From: Utricularia gibba
Taxonomy: Eukaryota > Streptophyta > Magnoliopsida > Lamiales > Lentibulariaceae
NCBI GenBank assembly: GCA_002189035.1
Contig: NEEC01000011.1
Coordinates: 62,001-126,000 of the forward strand
Direction of reading: 5' to 3'
DNA: 64,000 nt
Part shown: positions 34,381 through 44,698 of the stretch, piece by piece
How positions within the stretch are numbered: position 1 is the first letter of the stretch
How the letters are laid out: the number at the start of each line of letters is the position of its first letter
The notes under the pieces: model-generated
The model's input: only the letters and a program-made list of their open reading frames with translations
What the model was told of the DNA's origin: nothing
Databases searched by the model: none
Made by a program: the position numbers and the translations under genes

Positions 34381-35659
34381 AAGTGGAAAATTCCTTGGGT
34401 ATTACGTATCGGAGAGAGGAATCGAGGCTGACCCCGAGAAGATTAAGGCAATATGCGAAATGCAACCCCTAAGGACAATCAAGGAGTACCAGAGCCTCAC
34501 GAGTAAATTGGCTGCCCTCAGCCGTTTCATATCTCGGTCAGCCGATAAGTCGGCATCCTTCTTCAAGGTCTTGCGAAAGGGAAGCACTTTAGAATGGAAC
34601 GAGGATTGCCGGATTGCTTTTGAGAAACTCAAGGAATATCTCTCATCACCCCCATTTCTTGTGGCTCTGAAAGCAGGGGAGCCCTTAGGACTATATCTGT
34701 CTATATCGCCCGTTGCAATCAGCGCAGTCTTGACAACCATCTCAGCAGATAATCACTTGCCGGTGTATTATGTAAGCAAAGTTTTGTTACCGGCCGAAAC
34801 TCACTATACGGTAACAGAAAAATTCATCTTGGCTCTGAAGATGGCAGCCACCAAATTGAGGTCATATTTCCAAGATCGGCACACCATGGTATTCACCAAT
34901 CAGCCTCTGAAGAACATCCTGTCTCGTCCAGAGATTTCCGAAAGGGTTGCCAAATGGGCAGTTGAATTAAGTACAATGGATATTGAGTTTAAGTTGAGAA
35001 CAGCAATCAAGGCCCAACCTCTTGCTGATTTTGTGATCGAAATGAATAGGCCTATAGACCGTTTCATGGAAGCCAATGACCAATGGGCTATGTACGTGGA
35101 TGGCTCAACATACAACGGCGCCGGAGGAGGGATAGACATTAGAACCCGAGAAGGAGAGCATATTTATATTATGGTGACATTCTTATTCCCTTTCTCCAAC
35201 AATGTGGCCGAATATGAAGCCCTGATCGAGGGAATGAAAATCGCCAAGGAGCTGGGAGTGGCAGAACTCGAAGTTTACACCGACTTGCGGCTTGTGCAAG
35301 GGCAGTTTTTGGGAGAATACGAAACCCATGACTCCCTCATGGCTCTGTACTGTGTCCAGGTGAAGGAATTGGCTAAAACCTTCAAGAAGTTCACCCTGTC
35401 GCACGTAGCACGTGAGAAAAACGGGTCCGCGGATAGCCTCGCCCGATTCGCAGTAGGGTTTCACGAGTTAAGGGAAGGAAGTGTGACAATTCGGTTGCGG
35501 GACCAACCTTCGGTGAACCTACGAGCTGTGAATCATATCACCCAGCAACCGGGAAACGATATCTCTTCACAACTAAGTCCCCTTGATGACTACACGACGC
35601 CCTACATCCGGTATTTACAAAATGGGAAAACCCCATCTGATAAGCCGAAAGCCCGATAG
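34316..35659 (+). pseudogene. RT thumb, RNase H and second (archaeal-type) RNase H
   Basis: From about 34,370 the frame encodes FLGYYVSERGIEADPEKIKA, KLAALSRFISRSADKSASFF, then the first RNase H: EWNEDCRIAFEKLKEYLSSP, LPVYYVSKVLL and AETHYTVTEKFILAL. Its usual first Asp (DAS) reads YLSISP, so this domain looks degenerate. A second RNase H follows near 35,085-35,455, with MYVDGSTYNGAGG, NNVAEYEALIEGMKIA, VYTDLRLVQGQ and NGSADSLARFA. It carries all four acidic positions. A second RNase H of this kind is known from Tat-lineage elements and was probably acquired to replace the first. Residues upstream of about 34,370 in this ORF are out of frame with the RT. Confidence 0.85.
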
Positions 35660-35671
35660 TTAGAGACTAGA

Positions 35672-36760
35672 GTGAAGAGGTATACGTTAGTGAATGGAAT
35701 TCTCTATCGCAAATCCTTAGATGGACCCTTATTGAGGTGCATCGGGGCAAAGCACTCTCAAGAACTCATAACCGATCTACATGAGGGTGAATGCGGCAGC
35801 CATATTGGAATACGATCCTTATGCCGGAAAGTTCTAAGAATCGGGTACTACTGGCCAACTATGAAGTAGGATATTACCGATATGGTGAAGAAGTGCAAAG
35901 TGTGCCAATACCATGCAAGTATACCAAGAAAACCAGTAAGCAAATTGACCTCTCTCCCACTCTCCTGCCCCTTCGACCGATGGGGGGTGGATATAATGGG
36001 GCCTTTCCCCCACACCTCGGGTCAAAGGAAATTCGTCATCATGGCTGTCGAGTATTTTTCCAAGTGGGTAGAGGCTGAAGCCGTGGCAAAGATCTTCTGT
36101 GGAAAAACATCTTCATAACGGAACTCAATTCACCGGAGGGAAAATGGATGCATTCTTGGATAAGTATTCGGTCAAGCACAACTTCACCTTGGTATATCAC
36201 CCGCAAAGCAATGGCCTCATAGAGGTAACGAACCGAACGCTCCGACTAGGTATGAAGACTAAGCTCGAAGATTTTGGGGGGTCATGGGCAGATCGTTTAG
36301 ATGAGGTACTGTGGTTATATCGCACTACCCCTCGAACCACCATAGAAGAGTCCCCATTCTTATTGGTTTACGGTTCAGAAGCCATATGCCCTATCGAACT
36401 GACCTTGAAGAGCTACCGGGTAGAGCATTATAACGAAGAAGAGAATATTGAACTTTGAAAGGTGGAATTGGAGCTGTTGGAAGAGAAGCGACGAAGCATC
36501 TATAGCCGACTAGGGCTTATCAGAGAAAAACGGAGAAGAGTTACAACAACTCGGTATCCCCAAGGGAATTCTCCGAGGGAGATTTGGTGCTCCGAAGCAT
36601 CCAACCACAAAGACACGTCGGGAAATTAGACCGCAACTAGGAAGGCCCTTATCGGATTTCAAGGGTGATCGAAAAAGGAGCATATCGCCTGGAACAATTA
36701 GATGGCGTGGAACTCCCAAGGTCGTGGAATGCATCGCATCTAAGGAAGTTCTACGCCTAA
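35672..36760 (+). pseudogene. Integrase of the Tat-like element, catalytic Asp region deleted
   Basis: The N-terminal zinc-binding domain shows HEGECGSHIG, YYWPTMK and CKVCQYH. A TAG at 35,867 interrupts it. The core begins WGVDIMGPFPHTSG with the first Asp, then SKWVEAEAVAKI. At about 36,098-36,118 a short deletion removes the segment that should carry the second Asp (the DNGTQF motif) and shifts frame. The reading resumes as ITEL-shifted codons and then TGGKMDAFLDKYSVKHNFTL and YHPQSNGLIEVTNRTL, including the catalytic Glu. The C-terminal domain ends with GAYRLEQLDGVELPRSWNAS and HLRKFYA, stop at 36,758-36,760. Another stop follows KLDRN. No chromodomain is seen. Confidence 0.85.
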
Positions 36761-37706
36761 CCGACTCAATATCAATCTCTGTCACAGGATTCGGCATTCT
36801 CTTCCCCAAAACACTCATGCACCTATAAACTCCTCCGAAATGGAGATGGGAAAACAAAACACAAGCCCTGGCTGAATCGCGTAAGCCCAGGTAGACCATC
36901 AAAGATCTAAAGCTCTGGCCAAGTAACGTAAGCCCAGGCGAATCTCCTAAATCGGAGTCCCCTGCAGGATACAGAAAATCAACTCGGGGTCTCCCTCGAT
37001 ATATATATGCAATCCACCAACCCAGGCGTCAATAGCAAGAATGAGCCCTGGTACGATTCGGGCACCGGTTTATGTAAACCGCACGCGTAAGCCCCGAAAA
37101 GCCTTTAAGTATTGACATTATTGTCGGAATCTCGAGGCAGCAAGAGCACCCGAAGCAAATCCACCCATGTTCTAAACAATGGGGTGTGGCCAGAAGAGGG
37201 CCTTTTCGGATTGGGGAAGTCGCTCAACCCATGAGGGGTTCCGACCTACTTCCCTAGCAGCAGTTCAGCTCGCATGAGGAAGTATTAAGGCAAACTAAAA
37301 TAAAAAATCCCAATCAAAGGGTTGACGAGGAGGCACCCACCCCCGGATCACAAAAGCATAGGCGAATCTCCAAGTCTAAGCACGTAATAGACACAACAAA
37401 CCAACTCGGGGCTTCCCCCGAAATGTGAACGTCACCAAAGGCAAAAGTGATGCGCAAAAAACAGAGTAAATTAGAAGGAAACCCCGAACGGGGAGACCAA
37501 AATTATCCAAAAAGCCCCACAGCAGGGGGAAAAACATCAAGTCAAAAATTACTAAAGTACAGGAGGGGATGGGGGATTATTGGGAGGATTGGCAGAGGAA
37601 CCGGTATGCCGTTCCATCCTTGCCCTCAGCTTGGCGTCATTTTCTCGCCCTATTCTCGCCTGAATCAACGCAGTCAGCTGCTCCCGATCAGCCTCGAACC
37701 CGAACT
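36761..37706 (+). other. Post-pol spacer of the Tat-like element
   Basis: GC-richer DNA with repeated words such as AAGCCCAGG and CTCGGGG, no long frame on either strand that continues a known domain. Such long non-coding stretches between pol and the 3' LTR are typical of Tat-lineage elements. Confidence 0.5.
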
Positions 37707-39831
37707 CTAGTCAGCCGCTCCCGAATCAACGCAGTCGACGATGACGTCCAACATATTTTCATCCTTCTTTAGTGGGTCGATCCCTGCGAAACGCGGATCG
37801 GTGAAGGATAGCCCAAACTCCTGGCTGAACTGACGCCTTTGTCGGTATAAGAGAAGGCCGATTAAGTCCCCGGCATAAATATCAAATAACTCAGAAAAGC
37901 AGGCCGAATTCATAAAGTCCTCCAAAAGTCTCACGTGAGATGCCTCTTGGTTGAGCAACTCGGCCTCCAGGGCCGAAACACGATCCTTGGTTTGTTTCAA
38001 CTCTGCCTCAGCCTCCTCAAGTTGCACCTTGAAACCTTCCTTCTCGGAGTTGGCTTCATCAATTGCCTTCCCCATTTCACTAACAAAGTTCTGCAACTCC
38101 TCTTCTCGACGGGTACGCTACCCAAGCATTCTTCTCAATGCGCTCCCTTCCTCCCCCATTGACCTTATCTTGGCATTCTGAGCCGCGAGTTGAGCCTGAA
38201 GCTGAGAAACTTCCTCTGAATGGGATCCCATTTCCTTGACTATCCCCCATCCGAACGTCAAGGCCTATGACAAAATCGGCAAGTAAGGAACCTGATATAT
38301 ATGATTCCAAAAGAGAGAGAGAATACCTACCAAATCCCTTTAAGTACAATCTCCGGCGGAACTCCCGAAAGATTCGAGGTAGCCTCTTCTAAAGCTCTTC
38401 GCAGCTCCGAGGGGACCGAAGAGAGGAGAAGAGCAGGATCCTCCCTTACCCGAATTGGAGGGCTAGGAATCCCCCCCGCATTACTCGGTGGGATTGATGT
38501 GGAAGCATCGGCCGAAATAAGCCCAGTGTCGGGAATGGGACTTTCACTGGATATCAGCGAGGGAGGAAGCCTTTCTTTTCCTTTTCCCGACAGGGGAGGA
38601 GTCGCTTCCCGAATCCTGGAAACCTCAACCACTTGATCCTCCGGAAGGTGACCGGCAGCATCCGAGTGAGCTGAGGGTGAGTCGGCCTGGGAGAAAAGTT
38701 GAAAAGTTAGAATTAGAGACTCTTAGCAATGGGCCACCAGAAGTCAGACAAACGTGTGCAGAAGGAGCCACACCTGATTCCTGCGTTCGGCGCATCTTAG
38801 CAGAAAAGCGCGCCATCACCGAATCCTCCAAAGCATTCCGTCGAGACATCTTTTCAACTGCATATCAAAGACAAACGGTGAAACGCGATAGAGAAATTAC
38901 AAGATAAGGAAGTGGAACTCGGCTACCTCTTTGCTTTTTAGGAGGTCCCTCGCAGAAACCTTCACCCTTTTTCTCTTTTTTTCGGTTAAAGGCCGAGTAG
39001 GGGATTCGGGGGCCGGATCAGAGGGAACAGGAGATATCGGATCAGAGGTAGGGAGTACAGCCGAGGTAGAAGGGATATTATGTGGAGATTGCAGAAGAAG
39101 TCGATACTCCAAATCGGAACCCGGAGGAATAAGAAAGTCGGGCCACTGCCCATCCCGATCACGACCAAGAATTCTGCATGCGGATAGGGATTCTTGTGAA
39201 AGCATCAGGGCCCGAGACTCGAATCTAACGGAGCATTCACCTAGTCACTGATATACTTCCCTACAAGATTCATTAGAGGGATGGAAACGTCCGAAAAGCT
39301 TTACTTGGAAGGGCACGGGGGCTTAATCGGAAAGTTCCACCTGGCCCCAGAGGGGGGAGCGACCCAAATGAAGGATGACCACCAGTTATGATGGGTATTA
39401 GGAGCTCTAAGGATGAAATAGGGGTGGTCTTCAAATCGGAGAAATTGGAAATGAGAGAAACCATGCAAGGGACGTTTAGCCTTACGGACGGCAATTTTGA
39501 AAAGTTGGAAGTAATCCACCAGAGTCATATTCGGGTCCAAACCCGCCGAATAGAAGAGAAAGGTGGTGAAACAGAATATTGAGTTGGGGGAAAGACAGAA
39601 AAGAGGAACAGAGAACATGTTCAAGAATTGAACGATGAGGGGATGGAGCGGAAAGCATAGACCGCTCTCCAGGTAAGCTATAGGGACAGGAAGGCTGAAT
39701 CGGGGAAGGGGTCACTCCCCTGTCCCCCACGGTATCTGACTATCCCTGGCAGGACTAATGATGTACTCATCGGGAATCAAATAGTTGGTCCGAATGGCAG
39801 GGATATTCAATTCACTAGATTTTCTACCCAT
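37707..39831 (-). pseudogene. Antisense ORF of the Tat-like element (plant-transposon domain plus coiled coil), apparently with introns
   Basis: On the strand opposite to gag-pol, an ATG at 39,831 starts MGRKSSELNIPAIRTNYLIP, one in-frame TGA follows at codon 40, then FPLHPLIVQFLNMF, SAGLDPNMTLVDYFQLFKIA and NTHHNWWSSFIWV. This resembles the 'putative gypsy-type transposon' / PF04195-like N-terminal domain of plant antisense ORFs. Next come 39,205-38,930 (ending at AAAGAG then GTAGCC), 38,860-38,760 (after ATGCAG), 38,690-38,337 (after CTCCCAG, ending GATTTG then GTAGGT) and 38,265-37,707 (after GTCATAG). The last segment is a long coiled coil, EEVSQLQAQLAAQNAKIRSM to AELLNQEASHVRLLEDF. Junctions look like splice sites. 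Stops show decay. Function unknown. Confidence 0.65.
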
Positions 39832-39902
39832 CGTAGTTGAGGGAGTCAAGAAGCAAAAAAATTAAGAATGGGCAGAAAGAACCCTAGGAGAAAGAGACCC
39901 AA

Positions 39903-39919
39903 AAAGGGGGGGGGGGGGG
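39903..39919. repeat. Poly-G tract
   Basis: A run of G's follows AAAAA just inside the element, upstream of the antisense ORF start. It is also a place where sequencing could err. Confidence 0.8.
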
Positions 39920-40280
39920 TGGGAACAAGCCCCCAAAAGACTGAGCGGAAGAGATGAAGGGTAGATTGGTACCTTTGAAGACCTCCTTCTCCGGTGGATT
40001 TCACGGGAGCACTGAAATCACGCGAGCGAACCAAGAAGGCAAAGGGGAAAAATGACGGAAAGAACGTCTATTAATAGGGGAAATACTTAGGAGACGAAAC
40101 GGTGCATTGTTTGGAATGCTCAGAATGAGTGGGAAAAAACATGGCCAGCCCACGAGGTGACGCGCGGCAAGGAATTCGGTCTTAATCGACTTGGGGATCC
40201 CCCATAAAAAGTAGTAGGCTTGGAATCGGCGCAGTACTAATTCTGATCCCCCGATTTACCCGGAAGGGCCAATATCGGCA

Positions 40281-40292
40281 AATCAGAGGGGC
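40281..40292 (+). promoter_or_regulatory. Polypurine tract
   Basis: AATCAGAGGGGC directly precedes the 3' LTR, the expected site for plus-strand priming. Confidence 0.6.
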
Positions 40293-40762
40293 TGAATATT
40301 GGGGTACAAATCGGGTATAATTAGTCGATCTCTGAAAAGCTGCCGAAAATGATCCTGACACAATTCGAAAAGCGGCCGAATTACGACATAACGGGTGGCC
40401 GATATCTAAAAAGCGAGATCATATAGCAGGTGCAGTAGGCAACCGATATTTGCAAATGTCATGGTTCAGTCAGGATGAGCTCTCCTATAAATAGACGGAA
40501 TTATGACAAGGGGTTGGAGAAAAAAGAAGATTTCTTCAATTTGTATTCTCCTCTTCACGATCTCCATCTAGTGAAACTCTTTTCCGGCGAGCTCCGGCAG
40601 CTCCGTGGTTTTTCCGCTTTCCGGCGGTTTCCACGTAAAAAATCCTTGCTCATTCTTATTTCAATCGCACCAACCGTGAAGAACGTGACTAAGCGTGGCA
40701 TTCCCAACCGCGCCTATCACCTGAAATCGGCCTCCCAATGGATACCGATTTGACCCATAACA
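40293..40762 (+). repeat. 3' LTR of the Tat-like element
   Basis: 470 bp, beginning TGAATATTGGGGTACAAATC and ending ACCCATAACA. Compared with the 5' LTR it lacks about 60 bp (the block around 31,337-31,400 that holds CAATATCTGTCAGAAATC). It keeps TATAAATA at 40,486-40,493, a good core promoter that faces out of the element toward the Harbinger transposase remnant 320 bp away. Confidence 0.92.
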
Positions 40763-40767
40763 CCTAT
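40763..40767. repeat. Target-site duplication CCTAT (right)
   Basis: Identical to 31,267-31,271 and flush with the end of the 3' LTR. Confidence 0.9.
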
Positions 40768-40810
40768 ATATATAGCTAGCTACTACTCAAGTTTCTATTG
40801 TTACAAGAAA

Positions 40811-41570
40811 TGGATCCTTATTTGCCAAAAGGTTGGCTTGTGATTTTTGATGATGAAGATGTAATCCGTGCGGCAAAGTTATTAGAAGTGGTTGAAGCCT
40901 TCTGCAACGATTTTGATGATGAGGAAGAAGCGCCACATCCCCGACAATATATTTAGCTTAATCGTGAATTAGGCCATGAAAGGTTTGTAGCTGATTTCTT
41001 TTGTGATCGTCCATCTTATACAGATGAACAATTCTGTCGAAGATTTTGAATGCATCGACGCTTATTTGAATGGATTGTTGATACTGTCAAAGGAGTAGAT
41101 CCATTTTTTCAGGAAAAGTTAGATTGCACCGGTCGACTTGGATTGAGTGCATTACAAAAGTGCACAACTTCTATTCGAATGCTAGCATATGGATGTGGGG
41201 CAGATGATGTTGATGAATATATTCGTATTGGAGAGACAACATCCATAGATTGTCTTCGTCACTTTATTACTGCTATTCATTCATGTTTTTCGACAGAATA
41301 TTTCAGGTCGCCAACAATAGAGGACCTAGAAGGTTTGCTTGCATGGGGAGAATCTCGTGGATTTCCTGGAATGCTTGGAAGTGTAGACTGTATGCATTCG
41401 GAGTGGAAAAATTGCCCAGTAGCATGACAAGGTCAATTTAAATGTGGAGACCATCGCAAACCTTTGCTCATGTTAGAGGCAGTGGCTTTTGCTAATACAT
41501 GGATTTGGCACGCTTTTTTTGGAATGCCAGGTGCGAATAATGATATAATCACCTCGCATGATTTACATGT
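40811..41570 (+). pseudogene. PIF/Harbinger transposase remnant (DDE_Tnp_4 / HARBI1-like)
   Basis: From ATG 40,811 the frame reads MDPYLPKGWLVIFDDED, RELGHERFVADFFCDRPSYT, then MHRRLFEWIVDTVKGVDPFF, TGRLGLSALQKCTTSIRMLA, DEYIRIGETTSIDCLRHFI, RGFPGMLGSVDCMHSEWKN and WIWHAFFGMPGANND. The first catalytic Asp (VDCMH) and second (NND) are present. The third, Glu, is lost because similarity ends just after NND. Stops interrupt the frame at 40,957 (TAG), 41,047 (TGA) and 41,426 (TGA). The last two match Arg and Trp positions of the family and are explained by C-to-T or G-to-A change. It is on the same strand as ORF1 (28.3-29.3 kb), and the gypsy element sits between them. Confidence 0.85.
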
Positions 41571-42528
41571 ACAAAGGAACCATGTTCATGGACCAAGTAT
41601 GGTGTACACTCATAAGCACATAGAAATCACTCGAGGCGGTTATTGTGGCATTTTAGTCTTTGAAACATAGCATAAGTGACGTAATTTGTGAATAAAAATG
41701 AAATTGTAGTAGCATTGAATATTACGCAAAGCATAGGGCATGAATTGTCAATTTATGAAACAAAAATGATATATTTATATTTTGCTCTTCAAAAAATATT
41801 ATATAACATTATACTTTTCAACTACATAACTATTTGGTCAACAATACTAAATTACATGGCGACTTGCTCAATGTCATCTATGGAGAATCATTCATTATTC
41901 ATTTGACATCTGTGATTCAATAAAAAACTTCTAAATAACACAAATGTTGTAATATAAATACATGTTCTAAAAACTTGCAAAATATGGGAAGCCTTTTTTG
42001 TCAAATTCATCGGGTGCCATCTCAAGAAATAAATGCATATAAAAATATATGTTTATGTCAAACTTTGTTCCATCTTTTTTTTTGGGTACCTAAATGGAAT
42101 ACTGCATAAGATCAGATGTACAAACTCTTCCTCTTTAGATATAAAAATGAAGATTACTATGGATATGAGAAATTTGATATTATTGTGAAATGATCAAATA
42201 GCATATTGAAGAATCTATACTCAAGTTACCTATTTGTAATTAATAGAATAAATACAAAATAACATATTAGAAAATAAATACCTTTTTATATTTGTTTCAT
42301 GAACTTCTACATTACTTTTTTCTAAGGAATTGAATATAAAAATGCATCTCTTTTTTGGAAATCCAATATTGCACATGATACTAAAAATAGTGTCCCCCTA
42401 ATAGCATAATAACAATTTTCAATAAACAAAAAAAATTAAAAATATAAAAAAGTTTCCCTATGACTCAAGACAAAACAACATATTTTTTGATTCATATGTC
42501 TAGTCAGTGGATGGCATGCATGATCACA
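41571..42528. other. AT-rich spacer, right flank of the Harbinger remnant
   Basis: No continuation of the transposase and no GAGATGCTC-type right terminal motif. Short plus frames at 41,464-41,906 have no domain. Confidence 0.4.
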
Positions 42529-42531
42529 TTA

Positions 42532-43260
42532 GGGCGCGTTTGATTGTTGGATTTAAGTGGGTTGCGGCGTGGGTTTAGAGATAAACCTACGTTTGGTACG
42601 TGGGTTTCAAGCTGGAAAAAATAAACCCGCTTGATTAGTTTAGATATATTCAAATCTGTTGAAGAAGAAGAAGAAGAAAAGGAAGAAGAAGAAGAAGAAA
42701 AGTAAGAAGAAGAAGAAGAGGAGGAAGAAGAAGAATAAGAAGAAGAAAATAAAGAAGAAAAAGATGAAGACAAAGACCTAGATAAAGATGAAAGTACTAA
42801 CCGCATGTGGGTTTTCATTTTTGGTGCTGAATGTAAGTTTTCGTTTTGAAGACGAGCACTGCGTCTATTATTATCTGGTGCTTGTTGTAAAATGTGAATT
42901 TTCGTTTGAAGACAAGCACCGCGTTTATTTTTACTCAGTCCTTGTTATAAAATAAAGTTTTAATTAAGCACCGTGATTTATGCTATGCGGTGCTCAATTG
43001 AAATTATAAAATGATATAGAAAAATAAAATATGTGATAATTTATTTTAATTAACTAAAGGCTATATTGGTAATTTGATATAAAAATCATCACAAACTCAA
43101 TTTTATACCCATGTACCAAACGTGTATTAGTCTTAAACCCAAATAATCTAACCCTATCAACCAAACACAAATTATACCCTTTAAACCCATAAAATCGGGT
43201 TATTTAAACCCAAATAAACTAAACATGGGTTTAGACCAAACCCAACAACTAAATGTGCCC
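42532..43260. mobile_element. Non-autonomous PIF/Harbinger-type element (729-bp MITE)
   Basis: TTA (42,529-42,531) precedes GGGCGCGTTTGATTGTTGG, and ACAACTAAATGTGCCC is followed by TTA at 43,261-43,263. The ends are imperfect inverted repeats extending inward (AAACCTACGTTTGGTACGTG on the left, ACCCATGTACCAAACGTGTA on the right). TWA target duplication and G-rich inverted ends are the Harbinger/Tourist pattern. It holds a GAA-rich tract (42,660-42,790) and two diverged copies of a block with TTTTCGTTT.GAAGAC.AGCAC (about 42,838 and 42,900). No protein is encoded. Confidence 0.8.
42660..42790. repeat. GAA/GAAA microsatellite
   Basis: About 130 bp composed mainly of GAAGAA with interruptions. 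Its complement produces the Ser-rich frame at 42,504-42,818, which is not a gene. Confidence 0.95.
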
Positions 43261-43263
43261 TTA

Positions 43264-43789
43264 ATATTCTTTTCTTTTGAAAACAGGTCATAGAAGAAGA
43301 ACTGTACAAATGCATAATTCTTGAATCACTTCTCTCATATTGAGCTAGTAATTCACCTTCATATATCAAATGAATTAAAATAATGATAGTATAATTCTAA
43401 AAAAAATATAAAATGTAAAATAGAAACTTACATCAAGATTTAATCGAATATTCATGTATTCACTTCACCATACTTTGAGATGTTAGTTGGTAGAAGAGTA
43501 GATGACTTGACAGAAATTGCATGGCAAATAAATGTAAGATATGTAATTGGTACAATAAAAAAAAAATGTAATTGGTACAATCAGAAACTTGATTGTAGTT
43601 GAGTAAACAATTTCTTTTATTTCATGCTTACAAATATATTTAGTGTTGTTTCTATAACAAATTGATACGAGATCAATAACTTAATGATCCAAATACGAGA
43701 GCAATATCTGTCTATTGTAGTGGGGGTATGATTACTGATAAACGATAATTCCTATTATCATTGCAATAAAAATGGAATTCTGTATCAAA
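43264..43789. other. AT-rich spacer
   Basis: Nothing recognised apart from a short local duplication of ATGTAATTGGTACAAT around 43,540-43,580. Confidence 0.35.
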
Positions 43790-44698
43790 TAAATTTATAA
43801 GCTCTAATTCTCACAAGATTCAAAGAAACACAAAATGTAAAGTGGAATTTGGGATTGATCACAAGGAGATTGTGCTTGCTAAGTGTTTCAGAAGATGTAG
43901 ATTTTGGAATAATAGTGGTTCTTAGTCTACGGTTGAACTAACAGTAGTAAACAAGCTTAGTAAACAAAGTCAAGTCTCAACGCTGAAGATAACAAATACA
44001 GGTTCTAACAAACTAAGATGTCTTAAAGGTCTGCAGGTGGTTTGGTGCTAAAATACCCAATTTAATTTACCATGTTCCTACACTCACAACTTCAAATAAC
44101 CTAAATCTACCTAAGTTATTCATCATATTTTCGGCTAAGCTAGTCCTCAATATCATCACCAACTTTGCAATTAGGTCTACCAGGTTTTACTAGTTCTACC
44201 TCAAACCAACACCTACTGCTTCCACCATGATTTGTTGGTCTACCTCTAAATCAAGTATCTCAGTTGTGAAGGTACTTGTTCCCCTCCTTAGGTCTACCTA
44301 TGGAATGATAGAAACAAGAGCTAAAAATCAATGATGAATTATGTCATGAATTCTTGATCCACACCATCATGCTTTACCTTAAGGCATTCCTAAGGTTCTA
44401 GCTACTCATACTTGGAAAGTAAAATATGATAACATTAACATAAGGCAGCAAAAATGTTAAGGACATCGTGAAAAAGTTGGTTACAAAAACTAAAAACGCC
44501 AACAAAAGAAAGTAAAGCAGTAATAGCTCTGGTTTCCATCTGCTACTATTCGCAAGCCGGAACAGTAGCACTAGACTGGGCCTTGATCTTCATTCTTCAC
44601 GTTGGAGGTTCTTCTCTAGAAAATCGCCCTTGCTCTCGTGTTTGGTTCAGTATTCGTGGTGTTCTTCGTAATGGAGAGGAAGCCCCCTCATGTGCATG
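43790..44698 (-). repeat. LTR-like repeat related to family A (diverged)
   Basis: Shares the layout of family A: TGTATCAAATAAATTTATAA at the left, a GGGATTGATCACAAGGAG block in place of the GATCGAACACAAAGAG block, and a GTCTACCTCTAAATC block. Similarity is by motif order only, so it may be a different subfamily. Confidence 0.4.

Larger units (their letters stand above)
31272..40762 (+). mobile_element. Full-length Tat-like Ty3/gypsy LTR retrotransposon (9,491 bp)
   Basis: Two LTRs, a primer-binding site, gag, protease, RT with RNase H, a second RNase H, integrase, an antisense ORF, and a polypurine tract lie in order and are bounded by CCTAT. The second RNase H and the antisense ORF after pol are traits of the Tat/Ogre/Retand lineages. 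The coding part is broken by stops, frame changes and two internal deletions, so the element is non-autonomous now. The two LTRs differ at about 18 of 360 comparable positions by eye count, plus an indel, so insertion is not recent. A close relative, truncated, lies at 45,766-49,286. Confidence 0.92.

Noticed and set aside
42504-42818. Minus-strand Ser-rich frame of 104 codons
   Set aside because: It is the translation of the GAA-rich microsatellite in a MITE and has no start context or domain.
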